In this document: positions 47,436 through 56,148 of the stretch, one piece after another | Layout: each line of letters begins with the position of its first letter | How positions within the stretch are numbered: position 1 is the stretch's first letter | Assembly (NCBI GenBank): GCA_031271865.1 | Contig: JAISUW010000013.1 | Coordinates: forward strand, 1 to 59,157 | Direction: 5' to 3' | Source: Oscillospiraceae bacterium | Lineage (GTDB): Bacteria > Bacillota > Clostridia > Oscillospirales > Acutalibacteraceae | Length of the DNA stretch: 59,157 bases | Translations under genes and position numbers: made by a program | Notes under the pieces: model-generated | Told to the model about the DNA's origin: nothing | The model's input: the letters and a program-made list of their open reading frames with translations, nothing else | The model's database searches: none

Positions 47436-48917
47436 ATGCGGACAAGCTATGATGTCATTGTGGTCGGTGCCGGGACGGCGGGAATCTTCTTTGCCAAGCG
47501 GATGGCGGATGCCGGGTATTCGGTCGGGGTCTTTGACTTGCTCCCGGAGGAGCGTCAGGGGGAGCGGTTGGGCGTCTTCCACACGGACAAGGAGCGTCTG
47601 GCGCCTTTCGGTGTGCCGGAGCCGCATAAGGGCGATGCGGACTATATCACGGAGTTTGCCGTCGGCATCTCCAAGTCCTGCTTCGACCACTACCCGAAGC
47701 GCACAGAGTACCCCTATCTGGTGCTGCGCTTTGCGCCGTTTTTGAAGCGGCTGCGGGCATGGGCCGGGGAGAGCGGGGTGGAGTTCTGCTTTGCGCAGCG
47801 CTTTACGGATTTCCTGCGGGACGGACAGGGGCGCATCTGCGGGGCGGTCTTTACCGATGCGCAGGGACAACAGGCAGAAATCACCGGCCGCTTGGTTGCG
47901 GACTGCTCGGGGATTCCCTCCGCGGCGCGGCGCAAGATGGTGAACAGCCGTGTGGAGACCTTTGAGATTACCCCGCGGGATATGTTCTATGTCATACTCC
48001 ACTACGTCAAATTCAAAGACCCGGAGAAAGACTGCTTCTCGGAACCGCCGGGCTGGCTCTACTACAAATCATGGCTCGGGCTGACGGAAGACCCGGAAGG
48101 CTTCCTCTTCGGGACGGGCGCGAACCTGTCCTATGAATACTGCTTGGCTTGCCACGATGCTTTCCGGGAGAAGATACCTGCACCTGCATATGAAGAGTAT
48201 ACAGAAAGCGACGACGGTCCCTACCGCCCGTCCTACGGTGTCGGCGCAGAACTCGGACGCGAGGGCTACTGGGAACGCGGGGTTACGCCCTACCACAGAG
48301 CGCCTTACTCCTTGGTGGACGACGGCTTCATCTGCATGGGGGACAGTGCCTGCATGACGAAACCTTTCAGCGGGGAGGGGATTACCTCCGGGTGGGTGGC
48401 CTGCGACATTGCGGCGCAGGTGGCGGCCGACGCTATGCGGGAGGGCGCGTACCCTACAGAAGCTGCGCTCTGGGCATACAATGTCCGCTATGCTCAGGGG
48501 CAGGGGGCGGATTTCGCCAACCTCATGGCGACACTCGTCAATGCTGTGGATTGCTCAGAGGCGGAGAATGAGTATGAGTTCTCTAAGGACATTGTGTTCT
48601 CCGGAACCAGTCTGACACGTACCTCCCGGAACTTCAACGGCGATATGCCGCTGCCGGAAGTGCTGGGGCTTGTACCGAAAGTTCTGGCGGGAATAGCTAG
48701 GAAAGGTATCTCCATGCAGAGCGTTCGCAACCTCGGGAAGGGCATTCTCTGCGGGATGCGGCTGAAGAGTCTTTACAAGGCGTATCCAACCGTTCCGTCC
48801 GCTTTTGCGGCGTGGGCGGCGAAAGCCGATGCGCTCTGGACCCAGGCCGGGAACATGGCCGATGTCGTGGAGCGGACGGATGCGCTGCGCAAGAAAGAGA
48901 GCAGCAGCATCGCATAA
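47436..48917 (+). CDS. FAD-dependent oxidoreductase, geranylgeranyl-reductase-like
   Basis: A 493-residue flavoprotein of the p-hydroxybenzoate hydroxylase/geranylgeranyl-reductase group. The FAD loop is VIVVGAGTAGIFFAKRMADAG (12-32 region), and the second FAD motif is FICMGDSACMTKPFSGEGITSGWVACD, with the GD motif contacting the ribityl. Members reduce lipid double bonds or hydroxylate aromatics, so the substrate is open. ATG 47436 has GGAGG upstream and is preferred over an earlier open-frame start. Four Cys lie in conserved-looking positions. It is 59 bases after glgD and may share its transcript. Confidence 0.85.
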   Translation: MRTSYDVIVVGAGTAGIFFAKRMADAGYSVGVFDLLPEERQGERLGVFHTDKERLAPFGVPEPHKGDADYITEFAVGISKSCFDHYPKRTEYPYLVLRFAPFLKRLRAWAGESGVEFCFAQRFTDFLRDGQGRICGAVFTDAQGQQAEITGRLVADCSGIPSAARRKMVNSRVETFEITPRDMFYVILHYVKFKDPEKDCFSEPPGWLYYKSWLGLTEDPEGFLFGTGANLSYEYCLACHDAFREKIPAPAYEEYTESDDGPYRPSYGVGAELGREGYWERGVTPYHRAPYSLVDDGFICMGDSACMTKPFSGEGITSGWVACDIAAQVAADAMREGAYPTEAALWAYNVRYAQGQGADFANLMATLVNAVDCSEAENEYEFSKDIVFSGTSLTRTSRNFNGDMPLPEVLGLVPKVLAGIARKGISMQSVRNLGKGILCGMRLKSLYKAYPTVPSAFAAWAAKADALWTQAGNMADVVERTDALRKKESSSIA

Positions 48918-49116
48918 AAAACAGACGGTAAACAGGTTGCAGAGGATAGGCAGCCGTACAGGGCACCTCTGCGCTTCTGCGGTTCAGAGGGGACAAGGAT
49001 TCCGTGCGATTCGATGTCGCCTGTTTGCTGTGCGCACCTCAAAAATCACACCTCTGTAGCCTCGCTGGCAGGGCGGTGTTTTGGTGTCCGTTGATACATA
49101 AGAGATTCAATACCAA

Positions 49117-49522
49117 TATACTTATAGGTGAAGGGGAACCGGCTCTAAAGCTAAACTAAACTAAACTAAGCTAAACTAAACTAAGCTAAGCTAAGCTAAA
49201 CTAATCTTTAGGTGTTCTCAAATGAATGCAGTGTAATCGGCTTTCGTCATTTTCACGATTGTTTGATGGCGTTTTTGCGCGTTTGTTGTGATTTTGCATA
49301 AAATCCCGGACGTCTTCCCGCGGCAACGTGTCGTTGCCCGGGTTGTTGCTTTGCTTAGCTTAGCATAGTTTAGCTTAGTTTAGTTTAGTTTAGCTTAGTT
49401 TAGTTTAGTTTAGCTTAGTTTAGTTTAGCTTAGTTTAGCTTAGTTTAGCTTAGTTTAGTTTAGTTTAGTTTAGCTTAGTTTAGCTTAGCTTTAGAGCCGG
49501 TTCCCCTTCACCTATAAGTATA
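49117..49522. mobile_element. 406-bp inverted-repeat element made of CTAAR pentamers
   Basis: Outer ends are near-perfect inverted repeats of about 40 bp (TATACTTATAGGTGAAGG... with CCTTCACCTATAAGTATA). Inside them, the left arm (49151-49205) is 11 tandem pentamers CTAAA/CTAAG and the right arm (49354-49488) is 27 pentamers TTAGT/TTAGC, the complement. The middle (49206-49353) holds a 7-bp-stem hairpin at 49322-49338. Pentamers contain TAA in most frames, so it is not coding. I see no transposase. Confidence 0.9.
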
Positions 49523-49614
49523 ATGAATAAAATGCGATTTGTCAAGGCGGTTTGGTAAAATTTACATTTTATCCATCTGAATTTGTCGAATGCGACGCTA
49601 ATCGACAGCGCAGC

Positions 49615-49642
49615 AGAAAAAGGGCGCATCCTATGCGCCCTT
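49615..49642 (-). terminator. Terminator after hisS
   Basis: On the minus strand AGGGCGCAT, loop AGG, ATGCGCCCT and then TTTTC, 16 bases after the stop codon. Confidence 0.9.
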
Positions 49643-49657
49643 AGTGTGTTTATGGCT

Positions 49658-50929
49658 TTATGCCTGTTTTGCGGCGAAAGAAGCGGCGAAAGAAGCGAGG
49701 GGGACTTCATAACTTTCATCGCCCTGCATGGCTTTGACGGTGCATTTGCCGGCGGTAAGCTCCGATTCGCCTATAACTGCGCAGAACGCGGCTCCCGATT
49801 TGTTGGCTGCCTTCATCTGCGCCTTGAGGGAGCGTCCCATTAAGTCCACTTCGGCGCGGCGGCCGCTTCGGCGCAGGTCGGCGGCGATGCGTGCGGCCTG
49901 GGTCGCCGCCTCTCCTCTGGCGGCTATGTAGATCTCCGGGGAAGACTTTCCGGGCAGCGGCGTGCCTGCGGCTTGCAAAACGGCGTATGTGCGTTCAATG
50001 CCCATGCCGAATCCCAAGGCCGGGGTGGGCGGTCCGCCCAACTCCTCCACCAACCCATCATACCGACCCCCGCCGCAGAATACGAGACCTTCCGTCGCCG
50101 ACTCGTGAGAAACAAACTCAAATACGGTACGCGTGTAGTAATCTAAGCCGCGTACCAAGCGAGGATTCAGAACATACGGTATATTCATGTTCTGAAGCAA
50201 CGCTTGCAGTTTCTCAAAGTGCGCTTTGCAGTCCTCACAAATATAATCCGTTATCAGCGGGGAACCCGCCGCTATCTCTTTGCAGATGGGGCTTTTGCAA
50301 TCCAATATGCGCATCGGATTGCGCTCCAAACGCCCAAGGCAGGTCCCGCAGAGCGTTTCGGCTTTTGCCGCAAAGTAGGCACGCAGGGCGGCCGTGTAGT
50401 TTTTGCGGCAGGTGGGGCAGCCGATGGAATTCAATTGAACGGAATACGCCCCCGCTCCTCCCAAGTCGGAAAGCACGGTAACTGCAAGTGCAATGACCTC
50501 CGCATCTGCGGCTGCCTCCGTAGGTCCGAAGCACTCCGCGCCGAATTGCGAAAACTCTCGGTAGCGGCCGGCCTGCGGTTTTTCGTAGCGGTAGCAGGTG
50601 CTGATGTAGCTCACTTTGCAGGGGAGACTTTCAGCGAGGAGCCCATGCTCAATGCAAGCCCGCGCCGCACCTGCCGTGCCTTCAGGGCGCAGGGTGATGG
50701 AGCGTCCGCCTTTGTCGAGGAAGGTATACATCTCCTTTTGCACGACATCGGTGTCATTGCCGACCCCGCGCTCGAAGAGCTCCGTGTGCTCAAAGACCGG
50801 TGTGCGGATTTCATTGTAACCGAAACGCTCGGCGGCCGCCATTGCATTCAATTCAATTCGGCGGATGGCCGCGCTCTCGCCGGGGAGGACATCCTTTGTG
50901 CCGCGGGGGGCTTGGGTAATTAATTCCAT
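49658..50929 (-). CDS. hisS: Histidyl-tRNA synthetase
   Basis: A 423-residue class II synthetase that charges tRNA-His. Motif 1 region is QAPRGTKDVLPGE..., motif 2 is CYRYEKPQAGRYREFSQFGAECFG, the histidine block is LVRGLDYYTRTVFEF and motif 3 is ALGFGMGIERTY. A C-terminal anticodon-binding domain follows. A zinc-like Cys set (CPTC, CGTC, CKSPIC, CEDC) lies in the insertion domain. Its promoter at 50972-51000 is back to back with that of the GH5 gene. The leader is only about 35 bases, so there is no room for a T-box. Confidence 0.95.
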   Translation of the reverse strand: MELITQAPRGTKDVLPGESAAIRRIELNAMAAAERFGYNEIRTPVFEHTELFERGVGNDTDVVQKEMYTFLDKGGRSITLRPEGTAGAARACIEHGLLAESLPCKVSYISTCYRYEKPQAGRYREFSQFGAECFGPTEAAADAEVIALAVTVLSDLGGAGAYSVQLNSIGCPTCRKNYTAALRAYFAAKAETLCGTCLGRLERNPMRILDCKSPICKEIAAGSPLITDYICEDCKAHFEKLQALLQNMNIPYVLNPRLVRGLDYYTRTVFEFVSHESATEGLVFCGGGRYDGLVEELGGPPTPALGFGMGIERTYAVLQAAGTPLPGKSSPEIYIAARGEAATQAARIAADLRRSGRRAEVDLMGRSLKAQMKAANKSGAAFCAVIGESELTAGKCTVKAMQGDESYEVPLASFAASFAAKQA

Positions 50930-50971
50930 TGTCTACCTCACGATTTGTTTCCCATACGGGGATTGCATTCA

Positions 50972-51000
50972 ATTATAGCACAGGAAGCCGGTTTTGTCAA
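50972..51000 (-). promoter_or_regulatory. Promoter for hisS
   Basis: On the minus strand TTGACA (51000-50995), 17-bp spacer, TATAAT (50977-50972). Its -35 directly abuts the -35 of the divergent promoter. Confidence 0.85.
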
Positions 51001-51029
51001 TTGACTTTTCTGCCATGATATGATATAAT
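51001..51029 (+). promoter_or_regulatory. Divergent promoter for the GH5 gene
   Basis: TTGACT at 51001-51006, 17-bp spacer, TATAAT at 51024-51029. Confidence 0.85.
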
Positions 51030-51066
51030 CAGTATATATCATGACAGATGAATGGGGTTGAGGGTT

Positions 51067-52287
51067 ATGTCCGCAGGATTCTGGACGCGCGCTGCTTTGG
51101 TTTTGCTTGAAATGGTCTTTGTGTTCCAGTCGCTGTTTGTACCGAAGCAGAATAGTCCGAACGGCCGGGCGCTGACTGCCTCTGATTTTTTGCACACCAA
51201 GGGAAAGTACATAATTAATTCTGCAGGCAAAGCCGTATTCCTGCGGGGGACAAATGCCGGCGGGTGGCTTGTCTATGAGCAGTGGATGTGCCCGGCGGAT
51301 GCCCCTGACCAACAGACGCTCCGCAATACACTCAAAGTGCGTTTCGGGGAGGCTGTGCGGGATGAACTGGTTGCCCTTTACGAAGATACCTACTGGACAG
51401 AACAGGACTTTGACAACTGCGCAGCCATGGGGATGACGGCGATTCGGCTGCCGTTTAATATCTTCAATCTCTGCGGCGATTCGGAGGACCCGGAGACGGC
51501 GGACTTCACTCGCTTGGATTGGTTTGTTTCAAACTGCGCCGCGCGCGGGATGTACGTTATACTCGACTTGCACGGCGCCTTCGGCTCGCAGAATGGGGAG
51601 CACCACTCCGGGATTATTAACGACGGGCGACAGCTCTACTATAATGAAGATAACCGTGCCAAAACCCTGCAGCTTTGGGAAATCATAGCCCTGCACTACA
51701 AAGACAACCCTGCAATCGCGGCCTACGACCTCCTCAATGAGCCGGACAACGACACCGGGCATACGGGGGATGTGCAGTTTGATTACTATGACGAACTCTA
51801 CAAGGCTGTCCGTGCCGTTGACCCCAACCATATCATTATCATCGAAGCCTGTTGGGAGAGCCAGGACATACCGCACCCCTCCAAATACGGCTGGAAGAAT
51901 GTCATGTATGAGTTCCATTACTATGCCTGGGGAAAAACGGATGATGCCGATGCCATCCGTTTCCATAGTGCAGAACAAATCTGGAAAACAGGCTGGAAGT
52001 TCTTCGGCTGCCCCATCTATATCGGGGAGTTCACCATGTTCGGAAAGCAGGAGGCTTGGAATTATGTCCTCGATTCGTTCAATAAGGTCGGCTGGAATTG
52101 GTCGACTTGGACCTATAAAGTGACTTGGGACAGCTCCTGGGGCATCTATAACCACAAACCGCCGACGGTCAATGTCAATTCCGATTCCGCTGATACCATC
52201 CGTTTGAAGTGGTCCCAAGTCGGAACGGACCGTGCTTGGGCAACGAGTTATAAAGATATTATCGCTGCTTATTGCGCCGCTGCGTAG
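51067..52287 (+). CDS. Exported glycoside hydrolase family 5 (cellulase-like)
   Basis: A 406-residue protein with an N-terminal hydrophobic segment (about 8-24). GH5 blocks: RGTNAGGWLV, AIRLPFNIF, LDLHGAFGSQNGEHHSG, the acid/base Glu225 in DLLNEPD and the nucleophile Glu321 in IYIGEFTMFG. It is a retaining beta-glycanase acting on cellulose-, mannan- or xyloglucan-like substrates at the cell surface. No carbohydrate-binding module is visible. The start is uncertain: ATG 51067 (GAGGG close by) or ATG 51052 in frame. The stop lies in a palindrome array (52287-52344). Confidence 0.92.
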   Translation: MSAGFWTRAALVLLEMVFVFQSLFVPKQNSPNGRALTASDFLHTKGKYIINSAGKAVFLRGTNAGGWLVYEQWMCPADAPDQQTLRNTLKVRFGEAVRDELVALYEDTYWTEQDFDNCAAMGMTAIRLPFNIFNLCGDSEDPETADFTRLDWFVSNCAARGMYVILDLHGAFGSQNGEHHSGIINDGRQLYYNEDNRAKTLQLWEIIALHYKDNPAIAAYDLLNEPDNDTGHTGDVQFDYYDELYKAVRAVDPNHIIIIEACWESQDIPHPSKYGWKNVMYEFHYYAWGKTDDADAIRFHSAEQIWKTGWKFFGCPIYIGEFTMFGKQEAWNYVLDSFNKVGWNWSTWTYKVTWDSSWGIYNHKPPTVNVNSDSADTIRLKWSQVGTDRAWATSYKDIIAAYCAAA

Positions 52288-52344
52288 GGGCTTCGCGAAG
52301 CCCCGGGGCGGTTCGCGAACCGCCGCGCGGCTTCGCGAAGCCGC
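52287..52344. repeat. Three tandem palindromes with TTCGCGAA core
   Basis: 52287-52304 (arms GGGGC), 52307-52324 (arms GGCGG) and 52327-52344 (arms GCGGC), each perfect and 18 bp long around TTCGCGAA. Arms differ but stay self-complementary. It is the same family as 4297-4334 and begins at the last base of the GH5 stop codon, as the palindrome at 4297 spans an acyltransferase stop. Confidence 0.9.
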
Positions 52345-52384
52345 AAGCCCGGGCGCACCAAATTATTCTCGGAGTGTGTCATCC

Positions 52385-53473
52385 ATGGCTACGAAACGCT
52401 ATGCCCGCCCCCCTCGTGACCCGAAGCGCAAAAAGCGCAAGTGGGTGCCGGCATTGATTGCCGGAATCTTTTTGTTGCTTTTGGTCGGGACGCCTTTCCT
52501 GCTGCTGCATCTGACGCTGGGGCAGATGGATCGCCACCCCGAATTGCTGCCGTCTATGGACGGTGTGGGAGAGGATGCGCCGTTAGACCCGGCTGTGACC
52601 GGGCTGGTACCGGAATTCCAGCGAGCCAACAAGGCTTTGGATCAAAATGCTGCAGAGCGAATTATCTATGACGATGCCGATGTCATCAACATCCTCTTGG
52701 CGGGTATAGACTACGGTGCTGAGGAAGGAAAGGCACACGAGCATTGGGGCCGCAGTGATGCAATGATACTGATTTCCATCCACAAGGTAAAGAAGACCAT
52801 ACAAATGGTGTCCCTCTCCCGTGCGGCATATGTGACAATCCCCGGCTTTTGGAATGACCGACTGAACATGGGGCACGCTTACGGCGGTCCCGAGCTGATG
52901 GTGCAGACGGTCGAAGAGAATTTCAAAATCAAGCTGGACGGCTGGATGACGACCGGTTTTGATTCGTTTGTACGGATTATCGACCTTTTGGGCGGTGTGA
53001 ATATCACAGTTACACAAGCGGAATACGATGCCCTGAAAGAGGTCAACCACCTCACGGAGGGCGCAGCGGCATATGACTTCAGCGGGGCGCAGACCTTGCA
53101 GTATGTGCGGCTGCGCCACATTGATTCGGACCGCGCACGTACGCAGCGGCAGCGCAATGTGCTCAACGCCATTGCCGCCAAAGCGCGCACTGCCCAGCTC
53201 GCCACCCTGCGCAAGGCTTTGATGGAATTATTCCCATTGGTGCAGACGAACCTCGGCAACATGGAATTGCTTTCCTTTATTCCTTATGTGCTGTATCCCG
53301 TGACGGAAACCACCATACCGGCGGCAGGGACACCGCTTTCCATAGTGGATCTGCCTACAGGGGTGAGTGTGGAGGTTATGTTTATGGACTGGCCGGCCGT
53401 GCGCGAGGATGTTGGGAATCTCCTGTTCTACGGCATTGCACCGCGGCCATATATAGGGAACAGTTCCCGGTGA
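52385..53473 (+). CDS. LytR-CpsA-Psr (LCP) family protein
   Basis: A 362-residue membrane-anchored protein: a basic N terminus (YARPPRDPKRKKRK), one membrane helix (about 24-45) and an extracellular LCP domain with NILLAGIDYG, RSDAMILISIHKVKKTIQMVSLSRAAYVTIPG, LNMGHAYGG, LGGVNITV and LQYVRLRHIDSDRARTQRQRNVL. LCP proteins attach lipid-linked glycopolymers to peptidoglycan. The conserved Arg and Asp residues of the pyrophosphate-binding pocket are visible. ATG 52385 has GGAG upstream; the longer open frame reads through the palindromes. Cell-wall glycan genes are not clustered here. Confidence 0.9.
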   Translation: MATKRYARPPRDPKRKKRKWVPALIAGIFLLLLVGTPFLLLHLTLGQMDRHPELLPSMDGVGEDAPLDPAVTGLVPEFQRANKALDQNAAERIIYDDADVINILLAGIDYGAEEGKAHEHWGRSDAMILISIHKVKKTIQMVSLSRAAYVTIPGFWNDRLNMGHAYGGPELMVQTVEENFKIKLDGWMTTGFDSFVRIIDLLGGVNITVTQAEYDALKEVNHLTEGAAAYDFSGAQTLQYVRLRHIDSDRARTQRQRNVLNAIAAKARTAQLATLRKALMELFPLVQTNLGNMELLSFIPYVLYPVTETTIPAAGTPLSIVDLPTGVSVEVMFMDWPAVREDVGNLLFYGIAPRPYIGNSSR

Positions 53474-53540
53474 ACCGTGAACAGATGATGGATTTGCGGC
53501 CGGCAGTTTTGCCTTGCCAATCGCAGCTTAAGGAGGCATT

Positions 53541-54389
53541 ATGAAGATTAAATACTTCGGCACGGCAGCCGCCGAGGGCATCCCGGCACTTTTTTGCACC
53601 TGCCCGGTTTGCCGCAAGGCGCGCCAACTGGGCGGGAAGAACATCCAGAGCCGTTCGCAAGCTTTGATAGACGATACCCTCTTGGTTGACCTTCCGCCGG
53701 ACACGTTTTACCATACGCTCAACGGCTTGGATCTGCCGTCCGTTAACCAAGTGCTGCTTACCCACACGCACGGCGACCACTTCAACACCCTTGACTTGTG
53801 GTGCCGCTCCAAGGGGATTGCGCACTACGGGGCGTTCGATCAGCCGCTCCCCGAGCCGCTCCATGTCTATGCCTCTGAACGCGCCATGGAGGAAATCCGT
53901 AAGGAGCGTGAGTACTGCGGTTGCTTTGAGAAACCCGATGTGTTTGCCATGCACCCCTTGCAGCGCTATGTACCGACAGATACCCTCACGCACCGCATCA
54001 CCGCCATGACCGCCGACCACTCGCAAAACGCCGGGGCTGTTATATATATAATAGAAGACAAAAGCGGCACAGCGATGCTCTACGGCAATGACACCGGCTG
54101 GTTCCCGGAGGAAACATGGGATTACCTCGCGCAGACCAAGCCGTATTTTGCTTATGTATCTCTGGATACAACAGGTGTTACGCAGAATTACCGCAGCGGG
54201 CATATGGGTTTTTCCGCTGGAATTGAAGTGCGTGAGAAGCTCATCGGCTTGGGCTGTGCGGACGAGAAGACCGTTTTCTGCCATGTGCATTACTCCCACA
54301 ATGGGCGCATGGTTTATGATGAGATTGCCGTTGCCGCCGCCGACCACGGTTTCCTGGCCGCCTACGACGGGTTCGAAGTCCAATTCTGA
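53541..54389 (+). CDS. PhnP-like metallo-beta-lactamase-fold phosphodiesterase
   Basis: A 282-residue protein of the MBL fold. The start MKIKYFGTAAAEGIPALFCTCPVCRKAR has the Gly-Thr and the Cys-rich zinc site of PhnP-like cyclic phosphodiesterases, and the metal block is THTHGDHFNTLDL. CHVHYSHNG provides later His ligands. Family members open cyclic phosphate diesters. No phn genes are nearby, so the substrate is unknown. AGGAGG lies before ATG 53541, and the ASKHA gene follows 19 bases after the stop. Confidence 0.88.
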   Translation: MKIKYFGTAAAEGIPALFCTCPVCRKARQLGGKNIQSRSQALIDDTLLVDLPPDTFYHTLNGLDLPSVNQVLLTHTHGDHFNTLDLWCRSKGIAHYGAFDQPLPEPLHVYASERAMEEIRKEREYCGCFEKPDVFAMHPLQRYVPTDTLTHRITAMTADHSQNAGAVIYIIEDKSGTAMLYGNDTGWFPEETWDYLAQTKPYFAYVSLDTTGVTQNYRSGHMGFSAGIEVREKLIGLGCADEKTVFCHVHYSHNGRMVYDEIAVAAADHGFLAAYDGFEVQF

Positions 54390-54408
54390 GTGATAGGAAG
54401 CCCTTGCT

Positions 54409-55821
54409 ATGCAAACCGTAACCATAACGCCCGCATATGAGAACCAACTGCTCTCCGATGCCATGCGCGCCGCCGGGGTGCCTTGTCCGCTGCCGTGCGG
54501 GGGGCGCGGGAAGTGCGGCAACTGCAAGGTGGCAGTCGAAAACGCGGATGGTACTTTCACCTACCGCTTGGCTTGCCAATGGCGCATTCGTGAGCCGGCA
54601 AAAGTACTGCCGCCGTTCCATCTATACAAGCCGCCCGAGGAGCGTGCCGCTGTTACGGCGGCTTCCGGCACGAGTATGCCTTTCGGTTTGGCAATTGACA
54701 TCGGCACCACGACGGTAAGCGCCCTGCTCGTCGCGGAAGACGGCACAATCATCGACGACTGCCATGCCCTCAACGCCCAAAGCCACTTCGGCGCGGATGT
54801 GCTTTCCCGCATCCATGCCGCCGCGGCCGCTTTGCAGCCGTTGCAGACGGCGATTCTGTCTCAACTCCGCGGCATGAAACAGAGCCTCGCCGCACCGTAT
54901 TCTCTGCCATGCGTGATTACGGGCAACACAACCATGCTGCATATGCTCTGCGGCTTGGATCCGACACCGTTGGGGCAAGCGCCCTTTACGCCGCGCAGCC
55001 GCTTCGGACGGGATTGGAAATGCGATGGGCTCTCGCCGGCGATATATCTGCCGCCTTGCATCTGTGCCTTTGTCGGGGCTGACATCACTTGCGGGATGCT
55101 GTCTTGCGGCTTCGGGCAGACGGATGAAACGCTCCTGCTGGCGGATGTCGGTACCAATGGGGAGTTGGTTTTGCAGCATGACGGCAAGATTTATTGCTGC
55201 TCCACGGCGGCGGGGCCGGCCTTTGAGGGGGCGGAGATTTCGCGGGGGATGCCCGCCGTGTCCGGGGCGATATGTAAGGTATACCAAGGGCGCGAAAGTA
55301 TTAACTTTGCAGTCGTCAATGATGCGCGGCCCATGGGCATCTGCGGTACGGGGCTGCTTTCCGCTCTGCGCGTGTTTTTAGACCGCGGCGAATTGGACGA
55401 GAGCGGCTATATAGAAAACGACAGCCTTCCCATCGGCAGAAGCGGCATCTCCGTCACGCAGGCGGACATCCGCAAGCTCCAACTGGTCAAGGCCTCCATC
55501 TGCGCAGGGATTGAAACCCTCCTGCATGAAGCGGGCATTACAGCCGCGGACGTGGACAAAACCTTGCTCGCGGGCGGCTTCGGCACCAGCTTGGACCCGG
55601 CGGATGCCGCCGCTATCGGGATGATACCTGCAGAGCTGGCTTCGAAAGCAATCGGCGTCGGGAATACAGCCTTGCAAGGTGCTGTCACACTCCTATGCCA
55701 TCCGGAGCGGAAAGCAGCAATCCAAACCCTCGCCGCAGCCGCCCGAGAGATACCTCTTGCCACCCATCCGGTCTTTGGGGAAGCATTCATCGATCGCATG
55801 GCGTTCGGCCTTGCTTCTTGA
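54409..55821 (+). CDS. RACo-type ASKHA protein with N-terminal 2Fe-2S domain
   Basis: A 470-residue protein. The N-terminal ferredoxin-like domain has Cys at 26, 30, 36, 39 and 56 (CGGRGKCGNCK ... LAC), a 2Fe-2S pattern. Residues about 90-460 carry an ASKHA (actin/Hsp70-like) ATPase: AIDIGTTTVSALL, ADVGTNGELVL and ICGTGLLSALRVFL. This layout matches reductive activators of corrinoid proteins (RACo, RamA). Such proteins use ATP to reactivate Co(II) corrinoid in methyl transfer. No corrinoid methyltransferase is in the window, so the client is unknown. It lies in one operon with the MBL gene. Confidence 0.88.
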   Translation: MQTVTITPAYENQLLSDAMRAAGVPCPLPCGGRGKCGNCKVAVENADGTFTYRLACQWRIREPAKVLPPFHLYKPPEERAAVTAASGTSMPFGLAIDIGTTTVSALLVAEDGTIIDDCHALNAQSHFGADVLSRIHAAAAALQPLQTAILSQLRGMKQSLAAPYSLPCVITGNTTMLHMLCGLDPTPLGQAPFTPRSRFGRDWKCDGLSPAIYLPPCICAFVGADITCGMLSCGFGQTDETLLLADVGTNGELVLQHDGKIYCCSTAAGPAFEGAEISRGMPAVSGAICKVYQGRESINFAVVNDARPMGICGTGLLSALRVFLDRGELDESGYIENDSLPIGRSGISVTQADIRKLQLVKASICAGIETLLHEAGITAADVDKTLLAGGFGTSLDPADAAAIGMIPAELASKAIGVGNTALQGAVTLLCHPERKAAIQTLAAAAREIPLATHPVFGEAFIDRMAFGLAS

Positions 55822-55965
55822 ACAGCCGTGCCGTGCTTTTTAGTGCGTTCATAGCTTTTTTTGCAGGTAAAACAGCGAGTGCCTGCTTTGGCTTTGCTTT
55901 TCGGAAAAATAATTTGTGCCAAACGCCGTTGGTACAAGAACTATCGCGGATTCTGAAAATATCTA

Positions 55966-55994
55966 TTGACAACCCATTTCGAAAGTGCGACAAT
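55966..55994 (+). promoter_or_regulatory. Promoter for the papain-like gene
   Basis: TTGACA at 55966-55971, 17-bp spacer, GACAAT at 55989-55994. The transcript would have about 150 bases of leader. I see no recognised riboswitch motif there. Confidence 0.6.
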
Positions 55995-56148
55995 TGATTT
56001 GTCTGTATGCGTCTTCCCTGCGGGAGAAATCGCGGAAAGCCATATATAAAACTATACCCGCATGGGAATCCAAACAAAGGCATAGACTGCAAAGCACCAT
56101 TACAAAAGCCAAGCCGCCGAACATTTGCGTTTCAGAAAGGAAATTGAT

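Noticed and set aside
48918-49116. Possible gene between the FAD oxidoreductase and the CTAAR element
   Set aside because: Only frames without ribosome-binding sites and with low-quality codon patterns are present; I see no gene in this stretch.
49151-49488. CTAAR pentamers considered as CRISPR or coding repeats
   Set aside because: No spacer structure of even length exists and the unit is only five bases with stop codons in most frames; it is treated as an inverted-repeat element instead.
55995-56148. Riboswitch in the leader of the papain-like gene, for example cyclic-di-GMP type
   Set aside because: I could not find the conserved GGGACGCAAAGCC core or other riboswitch signatures.
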